DNA of 64,000 nt from Bergeyella_A cardium (GCF_030012605.2 NZ_CP114055.2); one strand, 5' to 3'; positions 41,767 to 50,516 are shown, counted from the first letter of the stretch. Program-made: numbers and translations. Notes: a model not told the origin generated them from the letters alone.

Positions 41767-42510
41767 TTATTTTTTTTCTTTTTTCTCTGTGCCGGGCTTT
41801 CCTTTTTTTGCAAGAAGGTCAGCGTAGTACTTGCGGCTGTTATTAATTACCGCTAAAAAGCTCTTGTAATACGGCTCGTCTCTCACTTCTGCTAATACAG
41901 CGATGTAGCTGGAGAGCTTCCTGTAAGTTTCTGCCAACTCCTGGCGCTGCTTCTTCGTATTATAGGTTTCTTTTTTCAGTGTTGATGACGAGCGCTTGCT
42001 AAACAGCTTGTCAAAAGCCTCATTAGAGGTCTCTACTTCAGTAACGAATTTACCAATGCCCAGCTCTTTCACGCTGTTCTTATAATCATCGGATTTAAGT
42101 TGCGAGATGAGGATGGATAGCTTTTTGGTTTCCTCTTCGTAGGATTCCTTTGCGAGGTTTTTATACTGGTTAAATAAAATTTTCAGTGAGTGGTAAGCCT
42201 TCTGCTCGGCTTCCTTTTTGGCGGTGCGATAGGGTTTAATGCTATCCTTTAAGGATTGTAGGTCGGCATCCCTTATCTTGTCAAGCTCTGCTATTTTTTT
42301 GGACTCGTCGTTGGCATAGACTTGCATCAGTGCCTTGTCGTAGGTCTCGCTTTGGGATTTTATGGTATCCAAAAGCCCTTTTGCATTAAGGTCTTGGTTT
42401 AAGTCCAGATTCGCCTTAGAAACATCTTCTAACAGGCGTGTGATGAACTGTGCAAACTCAGCATTTTGTAGTTTTGTAAGTAATAATTTTTGAAGTTTTG
42501 GTGTTTTCAT
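41767..42510 (-). CDS. DUF6261 family coiled-coil protein
   Basis: The 247-residue protein is almost entirely helical and highly charged: AEQKAYHSLKILFNQYKNLAKESYEEETKKLS, then a YNTKKQRQELAETYRKLSSYIAVLAEVRDEPYYKSF block and a lysine-rich end KPGTEKKEKK. This pattern is the DUF6261 family of Bacteroidetes. It has no signal peptide and no catalytic motif; function is unknown. A 42-bp tandem repeat array and a strong hairpin lie directly upstream. It ends 11 bp before the FAD oxidoreductase. Confidence 0.8.
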   Translation of the reverse strand: MKTPKLQKLLLTKLQNAEFAQFITRLLEDVSKANLDLNQDLNAKGLLDTIKSQSETYDKALMQVYANDESKKIAELDKIRDADLQSLKDSIKPYRTAKKEAEQKAYHSLKILFNQYKNLAKESYEEETKKLSILISQLKSDDYKNSVKELGIGKFVTEVETSNEAFDKLFSKRSSSTLKKETYNTKKQRQELAETYRKLSSYIAVLAEVRDEPYYKSFLAVINNSRKYYADLLAKKGKPGTEKKEKK

Positions 42511-42557
42511 AATGTTTATACTTTTTGTTTGATTAAAAAATTTTGATCCTATCCTGT

Positions 42558-42722
42558 GGAGCGGTTCCCTACCCTAAAGTAAAATTACTTTACCCTTGCG
42601 GAGCCCTTTTCCACCCTGAAATAGTTTTACTTCTTATCTGTGGAGTGGTTTTTTACCATAAAGTAAAATTGCTTTTCCCTTACGGAGTGGTTTTCTACCT
42701 TGAAGTAAATTTACTTTCCCAA
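42558..42722. repeat. 42-bp tandem repeat array, four units
   Basis: GGAG followed by a GTGGTTTTCTACC-like segment recurs at 42558, 42600, 42642 and 42684, exactly 42 bp apart. Each unit contains AAAGTAAAATTACTTT-like inverted symmetry. The array reads through as an ORF of 14-residue repeats (VVFYxKVKLLFPYG), but this is probably incidental. Confidence 0.85.
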
Positions 42723-42732
42723 AAAACAAAAA

Positions 42733-42769
42733 ACATTTGCTCCGTATCTATCTGATACGGAGCAAATGT
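42733..42769. terminator. Perfect hairpin upstream of DUF6261
   Basis: ACATTTGCTCCGTATC and its complement form a perfect 16-bp stem with a 5-nt loop. It may stop transcripts coming from the methyltransferase operon, or be part of the repeat region. Confidence 0.55.
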
Positions 42770-42845
42770 AATTAATAAAGTTTATATATAAAAAGAAATG
42801 AGGGAGGAAAGTTTAGGGGAAAGATGTTTTTTTGCTTTATGCAAG

Positions 42846-42871
42846 ATAACCCTGCGAATTTGCAGGGCTAT
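42846..42871 (-). terminator. Hairpin, probable original ileS terminator
   Basis: ATAACCCTGC and GCAGGGCTAT pair with one mismatch around GAATTT. It sits immediately beyond the duplicated ileS end and would terminate the minus-strand operon. Confidence 0.55.
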
Positions 42872-42896
42872 TCTTTTTATATTCTCTTAGTTAAGG

Positions 42897-42968
42897 ATTT
42901 ATTTTCCTTTATCTCTTCTCGATTTCTACTAAGAATCTCACATCATCAATCTCTATCTCATCGGTGTT
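42897..42968. repeat. Duplicated 3' end of ileS, distal copy
   Basis: This 72-bp copy matches 44834-44906 with only a few substitutions and one indel. On the minus strand it still encodes NTDEIEIDDVRFLVEIEKR and a stop, the IleS C-terminus. The two copies bracket the restriction-modification pair, 1,937 bp apart. Confidence 0.9.
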
Positions 42969-42977
42969 TGAATTTAT

Positions 42978-43967
42978 TTAAATACTCTTTTCTAATATAT
43001 GCAGGTATTCTTTAGTAGAGGTGGCTTTATGATTTCTATTTTCTGTTTTATCTGCTTTGAATCTTTGATAGTCTGTTTCGAGGAAATTATATTTCCCATA
43101 TTTTTCCATTATATCTCTTATAATAGCCAAAGGCATTAAGCCTTCATTATTATAACTTAAAAAAATATACTTAAACTGGGCGTTTTTTATGAGTTCTTCG
43201 AAAGCAAAAGCTACTTCATTCTTTTTGCAGAATCGAGATTTTTTATATTCTCGAAGTCCGGTTTTCCCTTTTGGGACAAAGTTATCATACTTAGCAATAG
43301 TATTTAGTAAATGATAATTAGCTCCGTATTCTCTAGTATTATAAGGTGGGTCGAGATAGATAATATCTCCTTGTATTCTTTTTATAAGGATATTACTATC
43401 TTCATTAAAAACCTGGTGTTGATTATCATTTAGAGTAAATAGGGCGGGTTCTAAAACAAGGTCTTTTTGAGCAGATTTTTTTATTTGTTTAAGAAAGGCG
43501 CCATATACGGAGGCTGTATTGGCAACTTTATCGGCACTTTCTATAAGGGATGCTAAAAGGAAATAATAAAGGTTCTGATTTTCTTTCCAAATTTCTATTT
43601 TTTGGCGTATAGCATCTATTTTTTTTCCATTACCTATCTTAAAATATTTTCTTCCAGCGTGTCCTCCTTCAGAATATTCATTAAATATAAAACCATCGAT
43701 ACCTTTTAGATTATTAAGTTCATCTATATAATGCTGGTATTGAATGGAGAGATGATTTTCTATATAATTTCTGTTGAGTACATAGCTATAATACTCTATA
43801 TCATTACTGATGATTTTTTTGACTTCGGTCTTAAATATACGCCCAATAATACCTGTTCCAGCAAATAAATCACAAAATGTTTTAGCTGATAAATCCTCGC
43901 CTACAACAGATTTTATAGACTTATAGATAAAAGAAGAGAGTTTATATTTTGAACCGATGTAGTTCAT
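42978..43967 (-). CDS. DNA adenine-N6 methyltransferase (D12 class)
   Basis: The 329-residue protein has MNYIGSKYKL at its start, the SAM-binding motif FAGTGIIG at 35-42, and the catalytic LDPPYN with DPPY at 206-209. This order and the N-terminal MNYIGSK are typical of D12/MethyltransfD12 adenine methylases that pair with type II restriction enzymes. The target sequence cannot be read. The gene is very AT-rich and starts 5 bp after the putative nuclease gene on the same strand. It would protect host DNA from the partner nuclease. Confidence 0.88.
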   Translation of the reverse strand: MNYIGSKYKLSSFIYKSIKSVVGEDLSAKTFCDLFAGTGIIGRIFKTEVKKIISNDIEYYSYVLNRNYIENHLSIQYQHYIDELNNLKGIDGFIFNEYSEGGHAGRKYFKIGNGKKIDAIRQKIEIWKENQNLYYFLLASLIESADKVANTASVYGAFLKQIKKSAQKDLVLEPALFTLNDNQHQVFNEDSNILIKRIQGDIIYLDPPYNTREYGANYHLLNTIAKYDNFVPKGKTGLREYKKSRFCKKNEVAFAFEELIKNAQFKYIFLSYNNEGLMPLAIIRDIMEKYGKYNFLETDYQRFKADKTENRNHKATSTKEYLHILEKSI

Positions 43968-43972
43968 TCAGT

Positions 43973-44839
43973 TTAATTATTATATAGTAAAATAATAAAT
44001 GCCTGTGTTTTATATGTTCTTATTCCTCCATTTTGATGGTTATAATTAAAGGTAATTTGTAATGGAGTATCCAAAGAACTTCTGTCTATAAGTTCTCTAA
44101 CTCGTAAGGGAGATATATTTTCATCTAAATAAACTATAAAAAGGCGAGGAGATGCACCAAACCTACCCTCATCTTGATATTTATATAAGTATTCAGCAAC
44201 TTTTTCAGGAGAATTAATCGCTATTTCTCGCCAATTATTAAAATCTCTTTTAAATTCTTGAGTAGGGCTTTTAGCTACTTTTTGGTCATAGCTGATACCA
44301 TCAATAAAAAAATCTACACCTCTACTATGAGATATCGTTGGGATAATATTTTCATTTTTCTGAAAAATTAATGTTTCCAGGAAGTCATTTCTTTCGGTAT
44401 TAATCTCTTTAATTCTTCTATACTTTACAGCAGCTTCTTTTACTTTTTCGTCTTTTGTATTTCTATCAGAATTTTCAGAATTAAGACTTTGAACGAAATT
44501 ATCAAATTGACCTTGTGAAAAAGGCCAACTAATATTTCCTAAGCCAAGATTTCTCCACTCAGAAATTAGGATATTAATATTATTTTCTCCTTCTAATCCT
44601 CTTAAATATTTAGGAGTATTTTTAAATATTTCTCTTAATTTATCTTTTGCTTCATCATAGTTCCAGATACGAACTATTTCATTATATACCTCACTTGATG
44701 ATTTACGAGACCACATATTTCCATCATAGTTGAAATATGACAGAAATATGATAGCATTTTTCTTATTACCAAAAATCTTTTTTACAATTTCTTGGTTAAT
44801 AGTCCTTCTTATATCTCTTATATCATTCATATAATTCAT
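43973..44839 (-). CDS. Putative type II restriction endonuclease
   Basis: The 288-residue protein matches no family I can name. Near the middle, SRGVDFFIDGISYDQKVAKSP has Asp176 and a D-x-K at 185-187, fitting a PD-(D/E)XK nuclease core with DQK as the third element. The upstream region is charged and helical. Its position 5 bp before an adenine methyltransferase, AT-rich composition and island context support a restriction enzyme role. It begins 7 bp past the ileS stop, with its start codon inside the duplicated repeat, so it may use ileS transcripts. Confidence 0.65.
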   Translation of the reverse strand: MNYMNDIRDIRRTINQEIVKKIFGNKKNAIIFLSYFNYDGNMWSRKSSSEVYNEIVRIWNYDEAKDKLREIFKNTPKYLRGLEGENNINILISEWRNLGLGNISWPFSQGQFDNFVQSLNSENSDRNTKDEKVKEAAVKYRRIKEINTERNDFLETLIFQKNENIIPTISHSRGVDFFIDGISYDQKVAKSPTQEFKRDFNNWREIAINSPEKVAEYLYKYQDEGRFGASPRLFIVYLDENISPLRVRELIDRSSLDTPLQITFNYNHQNGGIRTYKTQAFIILLYNN

Positions 44840-44906
44840 TTTCCCTTTACCTCTTCTCGATTTCTACTAAGAATCTCACATCATCAATCTCTATCTCATC
44901 AGCGTT
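44834..44906. repeat. Duplicated 3' end of ileS, proximal copy
   Basis: This 73-bp copy forms the actual end of ileS and contains the restriction-gene start codon. Its partner is at 42897-42968. The distal copy has TTA where this copy has TCA, so the ATG exists only here. Confidence 0.9.
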
Positions 44907-47900
44907 GGTCAAATATTCAATAGCATTGATTTCATCCGCGAGAACTTCTGCCGAAATATAAGCCTGATTGTTCAGAATCTCTTTGATAAATGGATTTTTC
45001 ATCTCCAAACTGATGGAAATCCTATCCGTAAGCTCGAAGCCTTTGTCTTTTCTAAGGTTCTGCACTCGGTTGACAAACTCTCTGGCAATGCCTTCGCCTT
45101 TTAGCTCGTCGGTGATGGTGATGTCAAGGGCAATAGTGGTCTTTCCTTCGCTTGCGACAGTCCAGCCTGGGATATCTTTCGCGGAAATCTCCACATCTTC
45201 TAATGTGATTTCATAACCTTGAACGACCGCCTTACCTGAGCTTTCCAGCTGTGCGATTTGTTCGTTTGAGAAGCCTTGTATCTCGCCAGCTACGGCTTTC
45301 ATATCCTTGCCGAGCCTTGCGCCGAGGGCTTTGAAGTTTGGTTTTATCTGTTTCACGATAAGGTGTGCGGCTTCATCAGCGTTGATGAGCTGAAGTTCTT
45401 TTACATTTACCTCTTGTTTTATTAAATCTGCGACTGCCAAGATTTGCTCTTCCGTCTTTTTGTCGAGGACGGGGAGCATCACTTTTTGGAGTGGCTGGCG
45501 AACCTTGATGTTTTCCTTCTTACGAAGTGAGAATACCATTGAAGTAATGGTCTGTGCGAGATGCGTTTTCTCTACAAGGTCGGTGTCTATTTTTGTTTCG
45601 TCTGCCACTGGGAAATCAGACAAATGTACGCTCTCGGCTTTGTCTCTACCCGTTACGGCATTGAGGTCTTGGAACAATCTGTCCATAAAGAATGGAGCGA
45701 TAGGTGCAGAAAGTTTTGCCACTACATCAAGACAAGTGTAGAGGGTCTGATAAGCCGAAATCTTGTCTTCCGAATAATCTCCTTTCCAGAAACGGCGGCG
45801 GCAAAGCCTTACATACCAGTTGGAGAGGTTGTCATTCACAAAAGTATTGATGGCTCTTGCCACTTTTGTAGGTTCGTAGTCTTCGTAGAAGGATTTTACT
45901 TCCTTAATGAGGAGATTCAGCTCTGATAAAATCCAGCGGTCGATCTCAGGGCGCTTGTCATTTGGTATATCAGCCTCCTCGTACTTGAAGCCATCTACAT
46001 TGGCATAGAGGGCAAAGAAGGAGTAAGTGTTATACAGCGTTCCGAAGAATTTACGGCGTACCTCGTCGATTCCATCGATGTCAAATTTCAGGTTTTCCCA
46101 AGGGTTGGCATTGGAAATCATATACCAGCGCGTAGCATCTGGACCGTATTTCGCAAGCGTCTCAAAAGGATCTACGGCATTGCCCAACCTCTTAGACATT
46201 TTCTGTCCGTTTTTATCTAAAACCAATCCATTGGAAAGCACATTTTTATATGCTACCGAATCAAAAACTGTAGTGCCGATGGCGTGTAGTGTGTAGAACC
46301 AGCCGCGCGTTTGATCCACTCCCTCCGCGATGAAATCCGCAGGGTAGGCTTTGTTTTGGTCGATGAGTTCGCGGTTTTCAAAAGGATAATGAAGCTGAGC
46401 ATAAGGCATAGCACCAGAATCAAACCACACATCGATAAGGTCGCTCTCTCGTTTCATCGGTTTTCCTGTTTCGGAAACCAAAATGATATTATCTACGATA
46501 TTTTTATGGAGGTCGATCAGGTCATAATTCTCTTCGGACATATTTCCGATTTCAAACCCTTTGAAAGGATTTTCTGTCATTAGCCCAGCTGAGATGGATT
46601 TCTCGATTTCATTAATGAGTTCTTCCACAGAACCGATGATTTTTTCCTCTTTCAAGTCTTCGCTTCGCCAGATTGGGAGTGGGATACCCCAATACCTTGA
46701 GCGGGAGAGGTTCCAGTCGTTTACATTCTCTAACCAATTAGCGAAACGCCCTTCCCCCGTAGCTTTTGGCTTCCAGTTGATGCCCTTATTCAGTTCCACC
46801 AATCTATCTTTCACAGCAGTCATCTTCACGAACCAAGAATCCAGCGGATAGTACAATACGGGCTTATCGGTTCGCCAGCAGTGAGGGTAGGAGTGGGTAT
46901 ATTTCTCTACTTTGAAGGCTTTATTTTCGGTTTTAAGGAGAATGGCAAGCTCTACATCCCAAGATTTTTCTGGGGCAGAGCCATCGTCATAATATTCATT
47001 CTTAATGTATTTGCCAGCGAAGACTTCGGGTACATTTTCTCCCTTGATGAATCGCCCTTGAAGATCCACAAGAGGTACGAGATTGTCGTTTTCATCTTTT
47101 ACGAGCATCGGTGGTACGCCTGCTTCTTTCGCTACGCGAGCGTCGTCTGCCCCGAATGTTGGTGCGGTATGCACCACCCCAGTTCCGTCTTCGGTGGTTA
47201 CAAAGTCGCCTGCAATTACACGAAATGCCTTCTCTGGATTCTCCGCAGGGAGGAACCAAGGCACGAGCTGTTCGTAGGTAGTTTCCACCAAATCAGTGCC
47301 TTTAAATTCTGCTAAAATTTTGTATGGAATGACCTTAGATTCGGAGGTATAATGGGCAAAGTCTTCATCATTAGCTTCTGCAAATTTCTTCCCGAACTGT
47401 TTTGGAAGTAGCGTCTTAGCTAAAATAACATTTACAGGCTCAAAAGTATATTGATTGAAGGTTTTTACAAGTACATAGTCTATGTTTTCACCTATGGTAA
47501 GGGCGGTATTAGACGGCAATGTCCAAGGGGTAGTTGTCCAAGCGAGGATATGCACAGGCTCATTAGTGATGGAAGAGAGCTTCTCGGCTAAAACCTTTGA
47601 AAATTCCTTCACTTTAAATTGCGCCACCACAGTGGTATCGCTTACATCCCTATAAGTACCTGGCTGGTTCAGCTCGTGGGAAGAGAGCCCCGTTCCCGCT
47701 TTTGGGGAATACGGCTGTATGGTGTATCCTTTATAAAGTAAATTCTTATGATAGAGTTGCTTGAGGAGCCACCAAACCGACTCCATATATTTTGGTTTGT
47801 AGGTAATGTATGGGTTCTCGAGATCTACCCAGTAGCCGATTTTCTCCGTAAGGTCGTTCCAGATGTCGGTATAGCGCATCACGGCATTTCGGCAGGCTTG

Positions 47901-48254
47901 GTTGTAATCTTCCACAGAGATTTTTTTACCGATATCTTCTTTTGTGATGCCGAGTTCTTTCTCCACGCCGAGTTCTACGGGTAGCCCGTGAGTGTCCCAG
48001 CCTGCTTTACGGAAAACTTGCTTACCATTCTGTGTTTGGAATCGGCAGAAAATATCTTTTATGGTTCGTGCCATTACATGGTGAATGCCCGGCAGTCCAT
48101 TTGCGGAAGGAGGACCTTCGTAGAAGACGAATTCTGGGTGTCCTTCGCGTATTTCTACGGATTTTTTAAAGGTATCGTTATTTTTCCAGTATGCTGCAAC
48201 ATTTTCTGCAACATCTATCAGGTCAAGGCTTTTATATTCGCTAAACTTTGCCAT
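44847..48254 (-). CDS. ileS: Isoleucine--tRNA ligase
   Basis: The 1,135-residue class I synthetase has the signature PSANGLPGIHHVMARTIKD, a HIGH variant. It also has the editing-domain blocks AWTTTPWTLPSNTAL, LIDVWFDSGAMPYAQ, and KMSKRLGNAVDP as the KMSKS motif. The length and PG-IHHV motif place it in the eukaryote-like IleRS2 type, whose members are often insensitive to mupirocin. It attaches isoleucine to tRNA-Ile and edits valine. Its last codons are duplicated beyond the inserted methyltransferase-nuclease pair. Confidence 0.96.
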   Translation of the reverse strand: MAKFSEYKSLDLIDVAENVAAYWKNNDTFKKSVEIREGHPEFVFYEGPPSANGLPGIHHVMARTIKDIFCRFQTQNGKQVFRKAGWDTHGLPVELGVEKELGITKEDIGKKISVEDYNQACRNAVMRYTDIWNDLTEKIGYWVDLENPYITYKPKYMESVWWLLKQLYHKNLLYKGYTIQPYSPKAGTGLSSHELNQPGTYRDVSDTTVVAQFKVKEFSKVLAEKLSSITNEPVHILAWTTTPWTLPSNTALTIGENIDYVLVKTFNQYTFEPVNVILAKTLLPKQFGKKFAEANDEDFAHYTSESKVIPYKILAEFKGTDLVETTYEQLVPWFLPAENPEKAFRVIAGDFVTTEDGTGVVHTAPTFGADDARVAKEAGVPPMLVKDENDNLVPLVDLQGRFIKGENVPEVFAGKYIKNEYYDDGSAPEKSWDVELAILLKTENKAFKVEKYTHSYPHCWRTDKPVLYYPLDSWFVKMTAVKDRLVELNKGINWKPKATGEGRFANWLENVNDWNLSRSRYWGIPLPIWRSEDLKEEKIIGSVEELINEIEKSISAGLMTENPFKGFEIGNMSEENYDLIDLHKNIVDNIILVSETGKPMKRESDLIDVWFDSGAMPYAQLHYPFENRELIDQNKAYPADFIAEGVDQTRGWFYTLHAIGTTVFDSVAYKNVLSNGLVLDKNGQKMSKRLGNAVDPFETLAKYGPDATRWYMISNANPWENLKFDIDGIDEVRRKFFGTLYNTYSFFALYANVDGFKYEEADIPNDKRPEIDRWILSELNLLIKEVKSFYEDYEPTKVARAINTFVNDNLSNWYVRLCRRRFWKGDYSEDKISAYQTLYTCLDVVAKLSAPIAPFFMDRLFQDLNAVTGRDKAESVHLSDFPVADETKIDTDLVEKTHLAQTITSMVFSLRKKENIKVRQPLQKVMLPVLDKKTEEQILAVADLIKQEVNVKELQLINADEAAHLIVKQIKPNFKALGARLGKDMKAVAGEIQGFSNEQIAQLESSGKAVVQGYEITLEDVEISAKDIPGWTVASEGKTTIALDITITDELKGEGIAREFVNRVQNLRKDKGFELTDRISISLEMKNPFIKEILNNQAYISAEVLADEINAIEYLTNADEIEIDDVRFLVEIEKR

Positions 48255-48327
48255 AAGAATGTTCTATTATAAGTGCGCGAATATAATAAAAATCATTGAA
48301 AAAAGAATAAATCGCTCTGTGTCTTAT

Positions 48328-49464
48328 CTATATTTCATCAAGGGTGAGGGAGTAGGTTCTCCTGCGTTTGTGGTTTTCGGGATTGTAGTCTTTCCACAAG
48401 AGCTGTATGCTTTTATTCTCTTCGAGTTCGGGGTTGGTTTCGAGGAATTTTACACCTCTTTTCTTGAAGACATCGTAGATTTCTTTAAAGATAATGGAGG
48501 TAATGCCCTGCCGCTGATAGTCGGGGTGTATCCCGATGAGGTAGAAATTCGCCCTATCGTTTTTCCTTCCTGCTTGCAGGAAATGCCACCATCCGAAAGG
48601 GAAGAGCTTGCCATTCGCTTTTTGCAAGGCTTTTGAGTAAGACGGCATCGTGATGGCAAACGAAATCAGCTCGCCTTTGGCGTTTTCTATGCAGATGATA
48701 AAGTCCTTATCAATAAAACTGAAGTATTTTTCTTTATAGGTTTTTATCTGCTCATCGGTGATGGGGGTATAGGTAGAGAGGTTTTTATAGGTCTCATCGA
48801 GGAGTTTAAACATCGGTTCTACGAAAGGCAGTATCTCTCTTTTGTTTTTAAATTTAAGGACGCGGAGCTTGTGCTTCTCAAGGACAAGGTCATTAAATTT
48901 GAGGATTTTCTCATTCAGCTGATCGGGGAAGGCTATTTCAAACTCCACCCATTTTTTCTCTTTGCTCAGTCCGAGCTTTTCCAGATGCTCGGGGTAGTAG
49001 CTGTGGTTATAAATACCAATCATCGTTGCCAATCGATCAAACCCTTTGGTCAGCATTCCCGCTTTATCGAGGTTTGTAAAGCCCATTGGACCTTCAATCT
49101 TTGCGATGCCCTTTTCTCTTGCATAGTTCTTTACGGTTTCAAAGAGCGCTTTGGATACTTCAATATCATCAATGAAATCGAGCCAGCCGAATCTCACCTT
49201 GTGAATCCCCAGCTCCTCCGCTTCTTTATGGTTGATGATAACGGCAACTCGCCCCACTACTTTCTCGCCTTTCAATGCGAGGAATTGCTTTGCCTCCGAG
49301 TAGGCATAGGCGGGGTTTTCCTTCGGGTTCCAGATGTTCTTCTCATCATTAATGAGTGGGGGTACGAAGTACGGATTGCCCTTATATAAGTCCATTGGAA
49401 ACTTAATAAATGCCATTAAATCTTTGCTATTTTTAACCTCTTTAATGGTAATTTTTTTCTCCAT
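48328..49464 (-). CDS. GNAT-fold acyltransferase-like protein
   Basis: I start at MEKKITIKEVKN (49464); a frame open 75 codons further upstream lacks family-like sequence. The 378-residue protein has FPMDLYKGNPYFVPPL near the start, KVVGRVAVIINHKE, KIEGPMGFTNLDKAGMLTKGFD and, late, FYLIGIHPDYQRQGITSIIF, the GNAT acetyl-CoA loop form. The family is widespread in Bacteroidetes with unknown substrate. It is 73 bp upstream of ileS on the same strand. The reverse-strand element TATATTTG (49484-49491) is the likely promoter. Confidence 0.82.
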   Translation of the reverse strand: MEKKITIKEVKNSKDLMAFIKFPMDLYKGNPYFVPPLINDEKNIWNPKENPAYAYSEAKQFLALKGEKVVGRVAVIINHKEAEELGIHKVRFGWLDFIDDIEVSKALFETVKNYAREKGIAKIEGPMGFTNLDKAGMLTKGFDRLATMIGIYNHSYYPEHLEKLGLSKEKKWVEFEIAFPDQLNEKILKFNDLVLEKHKLRVLKFKNKREILPFVEPMFKLLDETYKNLSTYTPITDEQIKTYKEKYFSFIDKDFIICIENAKGELISFAITMPSYSKALQKANGKLFPFGWWHFLQAGRKNDRANFYLIGIHPDYQRQGITSIIFKEIYDVFKKRGVKFLETNPELEENKSIQLLWKDYNPENHKRRRTYSLTLDEI

Positions 49465-49483
49465 AACCTTTAAAACTAAGTTG

Positions 49484-49491
49484 CAAATATA
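49484..49491 (-). promoter_or_regulatory. TAnnTTTG promoter element for the GNAT gene
   Basis: The reverse-strand TATATTTG lies 19 bp upstream of the chosen ATG, supporting the short start. A TTG at 49518-49520 is slightly too distant. Confidence 0.5.
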
Positions 49492-49858
49492 GCATATTCT
49501 GCCATTGTTTAGGTTATCAAGGGCATTTACTGCCCTGTAATCAATAATATATCTTAATATATAATTAGGTGTGAGGAGAGGTGGAATTTCTTTTCTTTGA
49601 AAATTTAAAAAGTATTCTAAATATTTTTTTGTTAAACCAAAATAAACTGTAGTGAAAATTCTGTGTTTCAATTTATAGAAATATAACAATTCTAATTTTT
49701 TTTTCTGAAAATTGAAATCAGTTTAATTTTTCAAATTTACTTTTTGGCTAAAGAGTAGCAGCATTTTTACAAGTGAAAATCTTATGCAGAATTACAGGAA
49801 TTTAGTAAAAAAAACATGAAAAACGAGGAAACTTTTTTTTTATTTTAGTTTTTTAGTT
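49492..49858. other. AT-rich divergent gap GNAT to tetR
   Basis: The region is very AT-rich with long T runs. A minus-strand frame continues upstream of the GNAT gene but has no protein-like pattern. Promoters at either end are the only signals seen. Confidence 0.6.
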
Positions 49859-49866
49859 TACATTTG
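49859..49866 (+). promoter_or_regulatory. TAnnTTTG element directly before tetR
   Basis: TACATTTG lies only 10 bp upstream of the tetR ATG, so transcription should begin within a few bases of the start codon and the mRNA would be nearly leaderless. The matching TTG box is absent; T-rich DNA takes its place. Confidence 0.5.
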
Positions 49867-49876
49867 CAGCCTCATT

Positions 49877-50503
49877 ATGGCAAAGAAAGATCATTTTATA
49901 GAAAAAGTCTCTCATCTTTTCATTGAATATGGAGCAAAAACCTTTACTATGGACGACATAGCGAAGGAGTTTTCTATGTCTAAAAAAACACTCTATCAGC
50001 AGTTCAAAAACAAAGACGAACTCTTAGAAGCAGTGCTGGACTTCCAGCTGGAGCAAATGTCTAAGGGACTCCTCCTTCATATAAAAAATACGGATACCAA
50101 CCCCATCCAAAAATTCTTGATGCGAGAGGAAAAGCTCAACGAAATGACGGAGGCAAATAAAAATGCCTTTATCAAACAGCTGAAAAAGTACTATCCCGAG
50201 CTCTATAACAGGCAAGTGATAAAAATAACCGAAGTAATCTCTGAGATTCTGATAAACAATATAGAAAAAGGAAGGGCAGAAGGGCTGTATAGAACCGATT
50301 TTGATGCCGAACAGTATGCGAAATACTTCCTCCTGCTCGCATTCTCTTATGATGAATCCCCAATTCTGGAAAAGGAGCAGGAAGACCATAACCTCCGCAG
50401 ATGTGAGTACTCAGAGAGTATTATCAACTTCTACCTCGATGCCATTATGACCGAAAAGGGAAGGGAGGTCTTCCAGAAAAGTAAAAAAGAAATTAATCTA
50501 TAA
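49877..50503 (+). CDS. TetR family transcriptional regulator
   Basis: The 208-residue protein has the TetR helix-turn-helix near residues 22-48: FTMDDIAKEFSMSKKTLYQQFKNKDELL. The remaining helices form a ligand-binding/dimer region with no recognised ligand motif. It heads the rightward efflux cluster, with the TolC-type gene 13 bp downstream, so it probably represses this operon and responds to a pump substrate. An operator inverted repeat was not identified. The nearly leaderless promoter would sit under direct autorepression if the operator overlaps it. Confidence 0.9.
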   Translation: MAKKDHFIEKVSHLFIEYGAKTFTMDDIAKEFSMSKKTLYQQFKNKDELLEAVLDFQLEQMSKGLLLHIKNTDTNPIQKFLMREEKLNEMTEANKNAFIKQLKKYYPELYNRQVIKITEVISEILINNIEKGRAEGLYRTDFDAEQYAKYFLLLAFSYDESPILEKEQEDHNLRRCEYSESIINFYLDAIMTEKGREVFQKSKKEINL

Positions 50504-50516
50504 ACCTAATATATTA

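Noticed and set aside
42543..42755. ORF of 14-residue repeats in the 42-bp tandem array
   Set aside because: The frame follows from a 42-bp period being a multiple of three; there is no promoter or homologue-like pattern.
48328..49689. Extended N-terminus of the GNAT gene (75 extra codons)
   Set aside because: The extension is AT-rich, lacks family-like sequence and crosses the TATATTTG promoter element; the start at 49464 fits better.
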